A stretch of DNA of 64,000 nucleotides from positions 1-64,000 of the forward strand of contig VGDL01000008.1 in the NCBI GenBank assembly GCA_016869735.1, in the 5' to 3' direction. The notes below the pieces were generated by a model. The model was not told the origin of the DNA, did not search any database, and worked only from the letters and a program-made list of their open reading frames with translations. The stretch's first letter is position 1, and the number at the start of each line of letters is the position of its first letter. The position numbers and the translations under genes are program-made. Positions 1-8,784 of the stretch are shown here, piece by piece. Origin of the DNA: Alphaproteobacteria bacterium. Lineage in GTDB: Bacteria; Pseudomonadota; Alphaproteobacteria; Acetobacterales; Acetobacteraceae.

Positions 1-63
1 AAGGAAGTGGCGGGGTTGGAGGAGGAATGGCTGGAGCTTTCGTCAAAGCTGGAGGATGGCTGA
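1..63 (+). CDS. C-terminal end of an upstream protein, possibly an ABC-F ATPase (partial)
   Basis: Frame 1 is open from the first base to a TGA at 61-63 and gives 20 residues rich in Glu, Leu and Trp (LEEEWLELSSKLEDG at the end). A charged amphipathic helix like this resembles the C-terminal coiled coil of Uup-type ABC-F proteins, but 20 residues cannot establish the family. The gene enters from outside the window and ends 91 bases before prs. Confidence 0.3.
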   Translation, partial: KEVAGLEEEWLELSSKLEDG

Positions 64-154
64 AGTGGTGGGCGCGATTTACACCAAAGCGTCACATTGC
101 TAGGTATCGGTCCCTCACAAGAACTTTACCCCCTGCGTGCGGAGTTCCCCCGGC

Positions 155-1087
155 ATGAAGATTGTTGCCTGCAACAGCAACCGCCCCCTGGCCGAAGCTG
201 TGGCCGCCGCTTGCGGTATTGCGCTGACCAATGCGTCCATCCGGCGCTTCGCGGATTTGGAAGTTTTTGTCGAAATTCATGAAAATGTGCGTGGTGAGGA
301 TGTTTTCGTCATCCAATCCACATCCTACCCCACCAATGACAATCTGATGGAATTGCTGATCACGCTGGATGCGCTGAAGCGCGGCAGCGCGCGGCGCGTG
401 ACCGCCGTGATCCCGTATTTCGGCTATGCCAGGCAGGATCGGAAATCCGGCCCACGCACGCCGATCAGTGCCAAGCTGGTCGCGAACCTGATCACGGCGG
501 CGGGTGCGAACCGCGTGCTGACCATGGATTTGCACGCGGCGCAGATTCAGGGGTTTTTCGATATCCCGGTGGATAATCTTTTCGCAGCACCCCTTTATGC
601 GCGCGACATCCAGGAACGCTATGCGGGCCGGGAATTGATGATCGTCTCCCCCGATGTTGGAGGCGTGGTGCGCGCGCGCGCGATTGCGGCGCGCTTGGGT
701 GTTGATTTGGCCATCATTGACAAGCGCCGCCCACGCGCCGGCGTTTCCGAAGTGATGAATGTGATCGGTGAGGTTGAAGGCCGCGATTGCCTGCTGGTGG
801 ATGATATTGTCGATTCCGGCGGCACGCTCTGCAACGCGGCGGACGCGCTATTGAAGGATGGCGCGCGGTCCGTTGGGGTTTATGTGACGCATGGCGTGTT
901 TTCGGGCGGTGCGGTGGCGCGGATTGGCGCGGCACCGGTTGAGATGATGACCGTCACGGATAGCATCCAGGCGACAGAAGCAGTGCGCGTTTCGCGCAAT
1001 ATCCGCCAGCTGACGATTGCGCCGCTGATCGCGGAAGCAATGAAGCGGATCAGTGAAGAAAGCTCAGTTTCTTCATTGTTCAATTAG
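155..1087 (+). CDS. prs: Ribose-phosphate pyrophosphokinase
   Basis: A 310-residue cytosolic enzyme that makes 5-phosphoribosyl 1-pyrophosphate from ribose 5-phosphate and ATP, feeding purine, pyrimidine, histidine and NAD synthesis. Visible family marks are the N-terminal [12 protein letters not shown] segment, the flexible-loop region [29 protein letters not shown] and the PRPP-binding loop [13 protein letters not shown] near residue 215. Length is normal for class I enzymes. An in-frame GTG at 137 would add six residues; I prefer the ATG at 155 because GGAG at 141-144 sits about ten bases before it and MKIVACN is the usual start. It leads a plus-strand run with GST, phosphatase, rplY, pth and ychF. 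Confidence 0.96.
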   Translation: MKIVACNSNRPLAEAVAAACGIALTNASIRRFADLEVFVEIHENVRGEDVFVIQSTSYPTNDNLMELLITLDALKRGSARRVTAVIPYFGYARQDRKSGPRTPISAKLVANLITAAGANRVLTMDLHAAQIQGFFDIPVDNLFAAPLYARDIQERYAGRELMIVSPDVGGVVRARAIAARLGVDLAIIDKRRPRAGVSEVMNVIGEVEGRDCLLVDDIVDSGGTLCNAADALLKDGARSVGVYVTHGVFSGGAVARIGAAPVEMMTVTDSIQATEAVRVSRNIRQLTIAPLIAEAMKRISEESSVSSLFN

Positions 1088-1113
1088 AATAATCATCGGA
1101 AGGGGTTGCGACC

Positions 1114-1731
1114 ATGAAGCTGTTTTATGCGCCGGGGGCATGTTCCATCGGCATCCATGTCATGCTGGAAGAAATTGGCGCGCCCTATGAAGCGGTGGCG
1201 GTCAATCTGCGCGAAGGCGCGCAATTCCAGCCGGGCTTCACCTCGGTCAATCCGAAATCCAAGGTGCCAACACTGCAGCGCGAAGATGGTTCGGTGCTGA
1301 CGGAATATCCGGCGATTGCTTTTTGGCTGGCATCGCGCTTTCCCTCGGCCGGCTTGATGCCATCTGGCACGGATGCGCAGGCGCGGGCCTTGGAAGCGAC
1401 CGATTACTGCGTTGCCACCAAGCATATGCAGGGCTTTTCGCGCATGTTCCGCCCGGCGAATTTCGCGCCGACAGAAGCGGATCATGAAGCGGTGAAGGCG
1501 CGGGGTGAGGAGATTTTCCAAAAGGGCCTCGGCGTCATGAACAAGGCGTTGGAAGGCCAGGAATGGCTGGCCGGCACCTATTCCTTCGCGGATAGCGCGC
1601 TGTTCTACGTTAGCTTCTGGTGGGCGGCGCGGCTGAACAAGCAACTGCCCGCGAATGTCGCGGCGCATTATGCCCGCATGAATGCGCGGCCCGCCGTGCA
1701 GCGCACGATGAAGGCGGAAGGCCTTTCGTGA
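1114..1731 (+). CDS. Glutathione S-transferase, beta-like
   Basis: A 205-residue two-domain GST. The N-terminal thioredoxin fold starts MKLFYAPGACSIGIHV, where Cys10 is at the beta-class catalytic position, and VPTLQREDGSVLTEYPAI carries the cis-Pro turn and the glutathione-binding loop. The remainder is the helical domain. It probably conjugates glutathione to electrophiles or protects thiols; the substrate cannot be read from sequence. GGAAGG lies about ten bases before the ATG. Its TGA overlaps the GTG start of the next gene by four bases (GTGA), so the two are likely translationally coupled. Confidence 0.88.
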   Translation: MKLFYAPGACSIGIHVMLEEIGAPYEAVAVNLREGAQFQPGFTSVNPKSKVPTLQREDGSVLTEYPAIAFWLASRFPSAGLMPSGTDAQARALEATDYCVATKHMQGFSRMFRPANFAPTEADHEAVKARGEEIFQKGLGVMNKALEGQEWLAGTYSFADSALFYVSFWWAARLNKQLPANVAAHYARMNARPAVQRTMKAEGLS

Positions 1732-2300
1732 GCTTGAACCCGACCGCCTTTTGGTTCCTCCGCCACGGCGAAACCGATTGGAACGCTGAAGGACTGAGCC
1801 AAGGGCATACGGATATCCCGCTGAATGCGGTTGGGATTTCCCAGGCGCGGCGCGCCGCGGTGGCCTTGGTGGATCGTGGGATCGTGACCATCATCGCCTC
1901 CCCCCTCAGCCGCGCTTTGCGCACGGCTGAGATTGTGGCGGAAGCGCTATCCCTGCCGGTGGCGACCGATGCGGGGCTGATGGAAGTGGGCTTCGGCGTG
2001 GAAGAAGGCCGGCCCATGGGCGATTGGTATGATAGCTGGATTGAAGGCAGCTTCACGCCGGAAGGCGCGGAAAGCTTCCAAGCGCTGCATGACCGCGCCG
2101 TGGCGGCGGTGAACCGCGCCACCGCCAAGCCCGGCCCGGTTTTGGTGGTGGCGCATGGTGCGTTGTTCCGCGCGCTCAGGCTCGCGCTCGGTCACGTGCC
2201 GAATGTGCGCACGCCCAATGCCTTGCCGCTTTGGTGCGAACCGCCGGCCTCAGGCCCTGTTTGGGCCATTACGCCGAGCCACTTGCCTCAGCTCGGCTGA
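1728..2300 (+). CDS. Histidine phosphatase family protein (phosphoglycerate-mutase-like)
   Basis: A 190-residue protein of the RHG superfamily. FWFLRHGETDWN near the N terminus carries the phospho-accepting His, SPLSRALRTAE the second Arg, and VLVVAHGALFRALRLA the second catalytic His. This set fits a small-molecule phosphatase such as a cobalamin-phosphate or broad-specificity enzyme rather than a true glycolytic mutase, but the substrate is unknown. The start is taken as GTG at 1728, overlapping the GST stop. An earlier in-frame start inside the GST gene would add 36 residues unlike the family. Confidence 0.85.
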   Translation: MSLNPTAFWFLRHGETDWNAEGLSQGHTDIPLNAVGISQARRAAVALVDRGIVTIIASPLSRALRTAEIVAEALSLPVATDAGLMEVGFGVEEGRPMGDWYDSWIEGSFTPEGAESFQALHDRAVAAVNRATAKPGPVLVVAHGALFRALRLALGHVPNVRTPNALPLWCEPPASGPVWAITPSHLPQLG

Positions 2301-2306
2301 AACCAG

Positions 2307-2504
2307 TCAGGTGCTTGGGCGGGCGCAGGTATTGATCCCCAGCAGCCGGTAGGCGGGGCACCAGCCGATCAGTGCGGTGGCGATAGGGACAAGCCCGATC
2401 GCCCCCCACCAACCCAGCGGGCCCATGGCGCCAAGCGCAAGCAGCGCCAGCCCAGCCACAAGCCGCAACCCCCGATCAATGTTGTTCATGTTGGGCGAGA
2501 TCAT
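2307..2504 (-). CDS. Small membrane protein, DUF2892/YgaP-transmembrane type
   Basis: A 65-residue protein with MNNIDRGLRL at the N terminus, two hydrophobic segments and the ending GWCPAYRLLGINTC. This pattern is characteristic of the YgaP-like inner-membrane domain, often found alone or fused to rhodanese. AAAAGGAG about eight bases upstream supports the ATG at 2504; a second ATG five codons later is possible. It is convergent with the phosphatase gene, only six bases apart. Function of the stand-alone form is unknown; the two Cys residues near the C terminus may be redox-related. Confidence 0.75.
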   Translation of the reverse strand: MISPNMNNIDRGLRLVAGLALLALGAMGPLGWWGAIGLVPIATALIGWCPAYRLLGINTCARPST

Positions 2505-2696
2505 CGCAACGCTCCTTTTGATGGCCCAATAAACCTGTCGGTGTGTGGATTTACCTTGCGCCGGATCAATCCATCGCTTGCGCCCCTGGCCTGCATCCCC
2601 TAGAAGCCGTGACTGGTTTTGGCACCCCTGGAGGCCAAGCCTGTCCTGCAAGGATTTTGCAGCGGCATCAGAATTCAACCCGAAGGAGCACGGACA

Positions 2697-3377
2697 ATGG
2701 TCCAAACTGTACGGATCGAAGCCGAAGCGCGCGGGCGGGCCGGTAAGGGGGCGGCACGCGCAACTCGGCGTGAGGGGCATGTCCCCGCTGTCATCTATGG
2801 CGCGAAGCGTGAGGCGACCCTAATCGCACTCGACCCGCGCGATGTGATGAAGGAATTGCACAAATCCGGCTGGCAATCGCATTTGTATGAGGTAGCGGTG
2901 AAGGGTGGCGATACGGAACGCTGCCTGATGCGCGATGTGCAATTCCATCCTGTGACGGATCGTCCGTTGCATGTGGATTTTCAGCGCCTGGCGCCCGGTG
3001 CACGCATTCGCGTGAAGGTGCCGGTGGCCTTCCTGCATGAAGAAACCTGCCCAGGTCTAAAGGCGGGTGGGGTGCTGAACGTGGTGCGCCGCGAAATTGA
3101 AGTGCTGGCGGACCCTGATGCGGTGCCGGAGAAGTTCGAACTTGATCTGGCCGAAGCCCAGATTGGCGCTGGCCTGCGCTGGTCCGCGGTGAAGGATCAA
3201 TTCGGCACCAAGCCGGTCATCGCGGGCCGCGACTTCATGGTGGCGTCCATCGCTGCGCCGACCGTGGTTGATGATAGCGCGCCTGCCGCCGCTGCCGGCC
3301 CGGTGGAAGCAACGAAGCAGAAGGCGCCTGCCGCTGGTGCTGCCGCATCGACCAAGGGGCCTGCGAAGAAGAAGTAA
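2697..3377 (+). CDS. rplY: 50S ribosomal protein L25/general stress protein Ctc
   Basis: A 226-residue protein of the long (Ctc/TL5) L25 type. The N-terminal 5S-rRNA-binding domain carries GRAGKGAARATRREGHVPAV and the C-terminal TL5-type beta domain follows from about residue 95. The tail is Ala/Lys rich, as in other alphaproteobacteria. GAAGGAG at 2682 positions the ATG at 2697, so the longer in-frame reading upstream is not needed. It is followed by pth, a very common order (prs-rplY-pth-ychF). Confidence 0.95.
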   Translation: MVQTVRIEAEARGRAGKGAARATRREGHVPAVIYGAKREATLIALDPRDVMKELHKSGWQSHLYEVAVKGGDTERCLMRDVQFHPVTDRPLHVDFQRLAPGARIRVKVPVAFLHEETCPGLKAGGVLNVVRREIEVLADPDAVPEKFELDLAEAQIGAGLRWSAVKDQFGTKPVIAGRDFMVASIAAPTVVDDSAPAAAAGPVEATKQKAPAAGAAASTKGPAKKK

Positions 3378-3383
3378 TCCGGA

Positions 3384-3400
3384 CAGGGGTTTCGCCCCTG
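3384..3400 (+). other. Hairpin between rplY and pth
   Basis: CAGGGG-TTTCG-CCCCTG forms a perfect six-pair stem seven bases after the rplY stop. There is no T tract directly after it, so it is more likely an mRNA-stabilising or attenuating hairpin inside the operon than a full terminator. Confidence 0.45.
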
Positions 3401-3461
3401 CTTCTGGACAGCAAGGGTTCGGGGGAAGCCTCTCCTGGACCCTTTTTGGGTTCATAACGCC

Positions 3462-4058
3462 ATGACTTCCCGCGATAGCGCCCCGATGCTTTGGGTCGGC
3501 CTTGGCAATCCTGGGTCTGAACATGCGCGCCAGCGGCATAATATCGGCTTCATGGCGGTGGAAGAAATTGCGCGGCGCCACGGCTTTGGGCCCTGGCGTA
3601 AGCGCTTCAAGGGTGAAGTGGCGGAAGGCGCGATTGGCGGGCAGCGCATCATCGCGCTGAAGCCTCAGACGTATATGAACGCGAGTGGCGATTCCGTGCA
3701 GCAGGCTGCGGCCTTCCTGAAAATCCCGCCCGCGAATGTGGTTGCCTTTCATGATGAGCTTGATCTGGCACCCGGCAAGCTGCGCGTGAAGCTGGGTGGC
3801 GGCGTTGCGGGGCATAACGGACTTCGTGATATGCGCCGCGCCTTTGCTTCGCCCGATTTCTGGCGTGTGCGCATGGGTATTGGTCATCCTGGCCATAAGG
3901 ATGCGGTGACGGGCCATGTTCTGGGCAATTTCGCCAAAGTGGATCAGGCGTGGTTGGAAAAGCTATTGGATGCGGTGGCCGATGCCGCGCCATTGCTCGC
4001 TGCGCTGACGGCCGAGGAATTCATGACACGCATCGCGCTGCTGACGCAGGAGAAGTGA
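3462..4058 (+). CDS. pth: Peptidyl-tRNA hydrolase
   Basis: A 198-residue cytosolic esterase that frees tRNA from stalled peptidyl-tRNA. The conserved residues are all present: Asn in LWVGLGNPG, catalytic His in ARQRHNIGF, Asn in KPQTYMNASG, Asp in FHDELDL and Asn in GHNGLRD. Length fits the family. It lies after rplY and before a small unknown gene and ychF. Its TGA overlaps the next ATG (TGATG at 4056-4060), which suggests coupled translation. Confidence 0.96.
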   Translation: MTSRDSAPMLWVGLGNPGSEHARQRHNIGFMAVEEIARRHGFGPWRKRFKGEVAEGAIGGQRIIALKPQTYMNASGDSVQQAAAFLKIPPANVVAFHDELDLAPGKLRVKLGGGVAGHNGLRDMRRAFASPDFWRVRMGIGHPGHKDAVTGHVLGNFAKVDQAWLEKLLDAVADAAPLLAALTAEEFMTRIALLTQEK

Positions 4059-4504
4059 TGGAAGCCGAAGACGCCTTCAGCATGGGTCTGATGGGCCCAA
4101 GCACCGAGGATCGCGCCAATGGAGCGGCGCTGCTTTCCGCCGCCTTGGTGCGTGAGGCAGATGCGCTGGCGCAGGCAGCAGCGGGCCTTCGTGCGACGCT
4201 TGATCTGGCGGATCATGATTTACCGCGAGACGAAGCGCGCCGCGCCGCTGCCATGGCTGCCGCACTTCTGGTGATTGCGCGGCAATTGCGTGCGCATGCG
4301 GCGGATGCCTCCCGTGCGGCGGAGGCCAGCATTGCGGCGCTTTCGGGCATGGCGCTCGCCCTGCCGGAGATTTCCGCGCATTTGCGTGCAGCCGCGCTGA
4401 TGCCGATCAGTGATGATGGTGCCGCGCGGATCGCCGCCGGTGTGGTTGCCGAGACATTCTGGAATGCGCTGCGCGCCGCCTGGCCCGCCGCGCTGGGAGC
4501 ATAA
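4058..4504 (+). CDS. Hypothetical Ala-rich helical protein between pth and ychF
   Basis: A 148-residue, strongly Ala-rich, acidic protein without signal peptide or membrane segment. It begins MEAEDAFSMGLMGPS and looks entirely alpha-helical, with Ala/Arg/Leu heptad-like stretches around residues 25-100. I recognise no domain. The start is the ATG overlapping the pth stop; the reading frame continues further upstream inside pth but without support. It ends two bases before ychF, so it is probably co-transcribed with pth and ychF. Codon use matches its neighbours, which argues that it is real. Confidence 0.65.
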   Translation: MEAEDAFSMGLMGPSTEDRANGAALLSAALVREADALAQAAAGLRATLDLADHDLPRDEARRAAAMAAALLVIARQLRAHAADASRAAEASIAALSGMALALPEISAHLRAAALMPISDDGAARIAAGVVAETFWNALRAAWPAALGA

Positions 4505-4506
4505 AG

Positions 4507-5601
4507 ATGGGTTTCAATTGCGGTATTGTGGGCTTGCCGAATGTCGGCAAATCCACGCTGTTCAATGCGCTGACGCAAACCGCCGCCGCACAGGCAGCGA
4601 ATTACCCCTTCTGCACCATTGAACCCAATGTCGGGCGCGTGGCGGTGCCGGATCCGCGGCTTGATACACTCACGCGTATCGGCAAATCGCAAAAAACCGT
4701 GCCGACGAGTTTGGAATTCGTGGATATCGCCGGCCTGGTGCGTGGCGCTTCCAAGGGTGAAGGCTTGGGCAATCAGTTCCTTGCCAATATCCGCGAAGTG
4801 GATGCGATTGCGCATGTGTTGCGCTGCTTTGAAGATGGTGATGTGACGCATGTGGAAGGCAGCATTGATCCGATCCGCGATGCTGAGACGGTGGAAACCG
4901 AATTGATGCTGGCGGATTTGGATAGTCTGGAAAAACGCGCGCAAGGTTTGGTGAAGCGCGCACGCGGTGGCGACAAGGAAGCGCTGGCGCAAATGGCCTT
5001 GATTGAGCCCATCAAGGCTGCGCTGGAAGCGGGCCGCCCCGCGCGCACCGCCGTGCCAGCAGGTGAAGAAGAAGCAGCGAAGCGGCTGCAATTGCTGACG
5101 ACAAAGCCGGTGCTTTATGTGTGCAATGTCGAAGAAGGCTCAGCCGCCAACGGCAATTCGCAATCGGCGCGCGTGTTTGAACGTGCCAAGGCGGAAGGCG
5201 CGCAGGCGGTTGTGGTCTCCGCCGCCATTGAAGCGGAAATCAGCCAGATGGCGCAGGCGGATCGCGCGGAGTTTCTATCCTCGCTCGGGCTGGAAGATAG
5301 CGGGTTGGATCGTGTTATCCGCGCGGGTTACGCGCTGCTGGGGTTGATTACCTATTTCACCGTGGGGCCGAAGGAAGCGCGCGCCTGGACGATCCTGAAG
5401 GGCATGAAGGCACCGCAGGCGGCTGGCGTTATCCATGGTGATTTCGAACGCGGCTTTATCGCGGCCGAGACGATTGGCTATGATGATTACGTGGCGCTGA
5501 ATGGCGAACAGGGCGCCAAGGAAGCCGGCAAGATGCGCGTGGAAGGCAAGGAATATGTCGTCCGCGATGGCGATGTGATGCTGTTTCGCTTCAACGTCTA
5601 A
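4507..5601 (+). CDS. ychF: Redox-regulated ATPase YchF (OLA1 family)
   Basis: A 364-residue P-loop protein of the Obg-related YchF family, which prefers ATP over GTP and associates with ribosomes and stress responses. The P loop is [12 protein letters not shown] at residues 7-18, the switch region contains [20 protein letters not shown], the helical insert follows, and the C-terminal TGS domain ends [19 protein letters not shown]. Length is standard. Its stop overlaps by four bases the stop region of the convergent lipoprotein gene. Confidence 0.97.
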   Translation: MGFNCGIVGLPNVGKSTLFNALTQTAAAQAANYPFCTIEPNVGRVAVPDPRLDTLTRIGKSQKTVPTSLEFVDIAGLVRGASKGEGLGNQFLANIREVDAIAHVLRCFEDGDVTHVEGSIDPIRDAETVETELMLADLDSLEKRAQGLVKRARGGDKEALAQMALIEPIKAALEAGRPARTAVPAGEEEAAKRLQLLTTKPVLYVCNVEEGSAANGNSQSARVFERAKAEGAQAVVVSAAIEAEISQMAQADRAEFLSSLGLEDSGLDRVIRAGYALLGLITYFTVGPKEARAWTILKGMKAPQAAGVIHGDFERGFIAAETIGYDDYVALNGEQGAKEAGKMRVEGKEYVVRDGDVMLFRFNV

Positions 5602-5915
5602 CTTGCTTGCGCCTGCTGCGTGCCGCGGCAGGCGATCAGCATATTGCGCGTATGGGTGGTGGCGGCGAAACCCCCGCCGGCAGAACCACGGCGGGAATAG
5701 GCGCCTGAGCGGTTGCGATCTGTATCGCGGGACAGCACATCATACCCGCGGGCGCCGCAAAGCTCCCCCGCGCGTTCCATGCAGGCGCCCCAGTCCCGCA
5801 TCAACCCGCCGCAATCCACTGCATGGGCAGAACGGCCATCCGGCGCATAGGTTTGGGTGGCAGAGGCGCAGCCGAGCAGAAGGGCCAGGGCAAGAAAGGG
5901 GGTAAGGCGGGGCAT
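5598..5915 (-). CDS. Small putative lipoprotein, function unknown
   Basis: A 105-residue protein starting MPRLTPFLALALLLGCAS, a signal peptide with lipobox LLGC and acceptor Cys16. The mature part has four further Cys residues in DCGGLMRDWGACMERAGELC plus ACRG, enough for two disulfides, and a Gly/Ser/Arg-rich middle. It is convergent with ychF. I recognise no family; small Cys-containing lipoproteins of this style are common in the Acetobacteraceae. Confidence 0.65.
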   Translation of the reverse strand: MPRLTPFLALALLLGCASATQTYAPDGRSAHAVDCGGLMRDWGACMERAGELCGARGYDVLSRDTDRNRSGAYSRRGSAGGGFAATTHTRNMLIACRGTQQAQAS

Positions 5916-6009
5916 GGGGTTTCTCCCAAGCTGGGGCTAGGCAACCTGAGATAGAGATTTTTCAGATTACACGCAACCAAAAATTGCTATTACTCTGCCT
6001 GTCACATCT

Positions 6010-6762
6010 TCAATGGAAAATCCGCCCCGCATCAATGACGATGGTCTGGCCGGTCATGGTGTCTGTTCGGCACATGGTGACCACCATATCGGCGCAGTCT
6101 TCCTTATCGGCGGCCTTTTGCAGCAGGGAAGATGCGGCGGAGCGTTCGATCTGTTCCGGGCGAAGGTTCGCGGTAGCGCGGGTGCCCTCCAACAGGCCGG
6201 GGGCGACGCAATTCACCAGCGTTTCCGGGGCCAGCGCCACGGCCATGCAGCGTGTCAGGTGGATCAGCCCGGCTTTTGAAACGGCATAAGCGATGGACGA
6301 TCCGGTCGGCCCCAACCCGGCGACTGAGGAGATGTTGACGATCCGCCCCGCACCGCTTGCTTTCAGGGCGGGCGCTGCCGCCTTGATCAGCCGCATGGGC
6401 CCCGTCAGGTTCACCGCCATGATTTTCTCCCAGAGGTCGATGGTAAGCCCATCAAGGTCTTGGAAGGGCACGGATTTATTGAATGCCGCGTCATTGATCA
6501 GGATATCAAGCCGCCCGAAGCGTGCGGTGACGGCCGCGACCAGGTTTTCCACGGCGGGGCCATCCGTGATGTCACAGCCAAAGGCAGCCGCGTTGATTTG
6601 GTATTGGCTGGTCAGGTCTCGCGCCACGCCTTCTGCCTGGTCCTTGCTTTGCGCGTACATGACCGCGATGTGCATGCCTTCGCGCGCGAGGGCGTGGCAG
6701 ATGCGTTGCCCAAGCCCGCCATTCCCGCCCGTCACGAGCGCCACTTTGCCCCTGAGTTCCAT
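6010..6762 (-). CDS. SDR family NAD(P)-dependent oxidoreductase
   Basis: A 250-residue classical short-chain dehydrogenase. The cofactor motif is [14 protein letters not shown] at residues 7-20; the substrate strand carries LINDAAFN where NNAG is usual; the catalytic Ser is in GRIVNISSVAGLG and Tyr/Lys are in IAYAVSKAGL. The Asn-to-Asp change in the NNAG motif is modest and should not abolish activity. It is a FabG-like enzyme of unknown substrate. It lies downstream of ilvA on the same strand but is separated by 218 bases with strong hairpins, so it is probably a separate unit. Confidence 0.87.
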   Translation of the reverse strand: MELRGKVALVTGGNGGLGQRICHALAREGMHIAVMYAQSKDQAEGVARDLTSQYQINAAAFGCDITDGPAVENLVAAVTARFGRLDILINDAAFNKSVPFQDLDGLTIDLWEKIMAVNLTGPMRLIKAAAPALKASGAGRIVNISSVAGLGPTGSSIAYAVSKAGLIHLTRCMAVALAPETLVNCVAPGLLEGTRATANLRPEQIERSAASSLLQKAADKEDCADMVVTMCRTDTMTGQTIVIDAGRIFH

Positions 6763-6879
6763 TGCGCGGTTCCCCCATTATGCGGGGCAAGCTTGCGCGT
6801 TGCGCAGCACCAAGTCCAGGCGGGGTCCGGGGTGGCAAGCTATGTTTTGGCGCGCAGCCGCCACACCAACCCTGCGCGC

Positions 6880-6993
6880 GCCGCTGGCCTGCGCCAGCGG
6901 CCACCCCAGCGGAGCGCGAGGCAGCGCCTCGCTTTCAGCCCCGCCGCGGGGTAATGACTTTGCGTGCGGCGACAGGGCTTTCAGCCCCGCCGC
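6880..6993. repeat. Hairpin cluster and 17-base direct repeat after ilvA
   Basis: GCCGCTGGC-CTGC-GCCAGCGGC (6880-6901) is a perfect nine-pair stem, and GCGAGGC-AGC-GCCTCGC (6916-6932) a perfect seven-pair stem. A 17-base sequence starting GCTTTCAGCCCC occurs at 6931-6947 and again at 6977-6993, where it includes the ilvA stop codon. The hairpins probably end or protect the ilvA transcript. The rest of the 218-base gap (6763-6980) shows no gene. Confidence 0.5.
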
Positions 6994-8213
6994 ACGACGT
7001 AATCGCCTGCTTCCAAGGCCGCGATAATCGCATCCCCCTGCGCGGTGTCGCGCACTTCGATCATGAGTTCCAATTCGGCGCTTTGCACGCTGGGTGCGGC
7101 GAAAAGCCGTTGGTGGCTGACTTCAATCACATTGCCGCCGGCGGCGGCCACGCGGGTTGCGATATCGGCCAGCACGCCAGGCCGGTCTGGGATATCCAGA
7201 TGCAGCCGCAGGATCCGCCCATCGCGCAGAAGCTCCCGCAGCAGAACATTGGCCAGAATGCGCGGGTCAATATTTCCACCGCAGACAATGGTGCCCACGG
7301 TCTTGCCCGCGAAGCGTTCCGGGAAAGCGAGGATGGCGGCAAGCCCTGCCGCACCCGCACCCTCAGCCAGCACCTTCGCACCTTCGGCCAAAAGCACGAT
7401 GGCCTGTTCCACCGCGCGCTCCGGCACCACCAGCACCTCAACGCCGAGGCGCTTCAGGATCGCAAGCGGCGCCTCGCCCACATCACGCACCGCGATGCCT
7501 TCGGCGATGGTCGGGCCGCCCACCTGGACCGGCTTGCCGGCCAGGCGTTGCGCCATGGCGGGGTAGAATTCCACCTCCACGCCAAAAACCGGCATGCCGG
7601 GGCGGAGTTCTGCGGCGGCAATGGCCGCACCGGCGCAAAGCCCGCCACCGCCGACCGGGATCACCAAGGCTTCGATGGCGGGCGCATCTTCCAGCATTTC
7701 AAGGGTCGCGGTGCCCTGCCCCGCGATCACGCCAGCATCATCATAGGGATGGATGAAGACCAGCCCCTCGGCTGCGGCCAGCGCATGGGCATGGGCGGCG
7801 GCCTCAGCCAGCGTCGTGCCGTGCAGCACCACCCGCGCGCCCCAAGCTTCCGTGCGCGTCACTTTGGTCGCCGGGGTGAATTTCGGCATGACGATGGTGG
7901 CCGAAATGCCGGCGAGCGAGGCATGGCGTGCCACCGCCTGGGCATGATTACCGGCCGACATGGCGATAACGCCCGCCGAGCGTTCCCGCGCCGACAGCAG
8001 CGCGAGCCGATTGGCCGCGCCCCGTTCCTTGAAGGCCCCGGTAGCCTGAAGGTTATCAAGCTTCAGGAAGACCTTAGCGCCGGTCGCGCGGGACACTGCC
8101 TGGCTTTCCAGCGTTGGGGTGCGTAGCACGGCGCCGGAAATCCGCCCGGCAGCGGCGCGGATATCGGCCAGGGTAATGGCGCGGCCTTCGGCCTGCGCCG
8201 CGCGCATCGGCAT
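6981..8213 (-). CDS. ilvA: Threonine ammonia-lyase (threonine dehydratase)
   Basis: A 410-residue PLP enzyme that deaminates threonine to 2-oxobutyrate, the first step of isoleucine synthesis. The PLP Lys is in LQATGAFKERGA near residue 56, the Gly-rich phosphate loop is VIPVGGGGLCAGAA, and a single C-terminal ACT domain (LHLDIPDRPGVLADIATRV onward) fits the short form. The start is the ATG at 8213, with AAGGG upstream and directly after greA; an upstream in-frame reading would overlap greA. It may also degrade serine. It is the last gene of the minus-strand run carA to ilvA. Confidence 0.92.
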   Translation of the reverse strand: MPMRAAQAEGRAITLADIRAAAGRISGAVLRTPTLESQAVSRATGAKVFLKLDNLQATGAFKERGAANRLALLSARERSAGVIAMSAGNHAQAVARHASLAGISATIVMPKFTPATKVTRTEAWGARVVLHGTTLAEAAAHAHALAAAEGLVFIHPYDDAGVIAGQGTATLEMLEDAPAIEALVIPVGGGGLCAGAAIAAAELRPGMPVFGVEVEFYPAMAQRLAGKPVQVGGPTIAEGIAVRDVGEAPLAILKRLGVEVLVVPERAVEQAIVLLAEGAKVLAEGAGAAGLAAILAFPERFAGKTVGTIVCGGNIDPRILANVLLRELLRDGRILRLHLDIPDRPGVLADIATRVAAAGGNVIEVSHQRLFAAPSVQSAELELMIEVRDTAQGDAIIAALEAGDYVVRRG

Positions 8214-8229
8214 GGGATCAGCCCTTATG

Positions 8230-8703
8230 TCAGGCGAAGCGAACTGCGGTGATTTCAACCGAACGGGAACCACCGGGGGCAGGCACTTCCACTGAATCGC
8301 CAACCTTGCGGCCCATCAGTGCCTTGGCGAGCGGTGAGGAGACAGAGATGGAACCTTTTTTCATATCGGCTTCGTATTGGCCGACGATGCGGTAGTTTTT
8401 CTCGTCATCGGATTCTTCGTCAACGATGGTGACATAAGCACCAAAGCGCACCTGATTCCCAGTAAGTCTTTTTGAATCAATAACTTCGACAGAAGGAATG
8501 ACCGCTTCCAATTCCGCGATGCGGCCTTCAATGAAGGATTGGCGTTCGCGCGCCGCGTGATATTCGGCGTTTTCGGAAAGGTCGCCATGGGCGCGCGCTT
8601 CCGCAATCGCCCGGATGATCGCGGGGCGTTCTTCCGATTTCAACTGCTTGAGTTCCTCCTCCAAGCGCGCGAGGCCCTCGGCGGTCATTGGGAACTTTTG
8701 CAC
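8230..8703 (-). CDS. greA: Transcription elongation factor GreA
   Basis: A 157-residue protein that enters the secondary channel of RNA polymerase and stimulates transcript cleavage in backtracked complexes. The N-terminal coiled coil carries the tip motif HGDLSENAEY with the acidic residues that hold the catalytic Mg, and the C-terminal FKBP-like domain ends the protein. Length is standard. It lies between carB and ilvA, 16 bases from ilvA. carB-greA adjacency is common in alphaproteobacteria. Confidence 0.97.
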   Translation of the reverse strand: MQKFPMTAEGLARLEEELKQLKSEERPAIIRAIAEARAHGDLSENAEYHAARERQSFIEGRIAELEAVIPSVEVIDSKRLTGNQVRFGAYVTIVDEESDDEKNYRIVGQYEADMKKGSISVSSPLAKALMGRKVGDSVEVPAPGGSRSVEITAVRFA

Positions 8704-8746
8704 GGCAATACTTCCTTGGCTTCGATCCGTCTGGCTGGCACCGGGC

Positions 8747-8779
8747 GGAAAACAGACAGGGGCCGCTTTGGGCAGCCCC
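8747..8779 (-). terminator. Likely terminator or attenuator between carB and greA
   Basis: On the minus strand GGGGCTGC-CCAAA-GCGGCCCC forms an eight-pair stem with one G-T wobble, starting six bases after the carB stop, followed by a T-rich stretch (TGTCTGTTTT). It may lower read-through into greA. Confidence 0.5.
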
Positions 8780-8784
8780 AGTCG

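Noticed and set aside
6762-8126. 454-codon plus-strand open frame opposite ilvA
   Set aside because: Shadow of ilvA; His/Gly/Arg-rich and without motifs.
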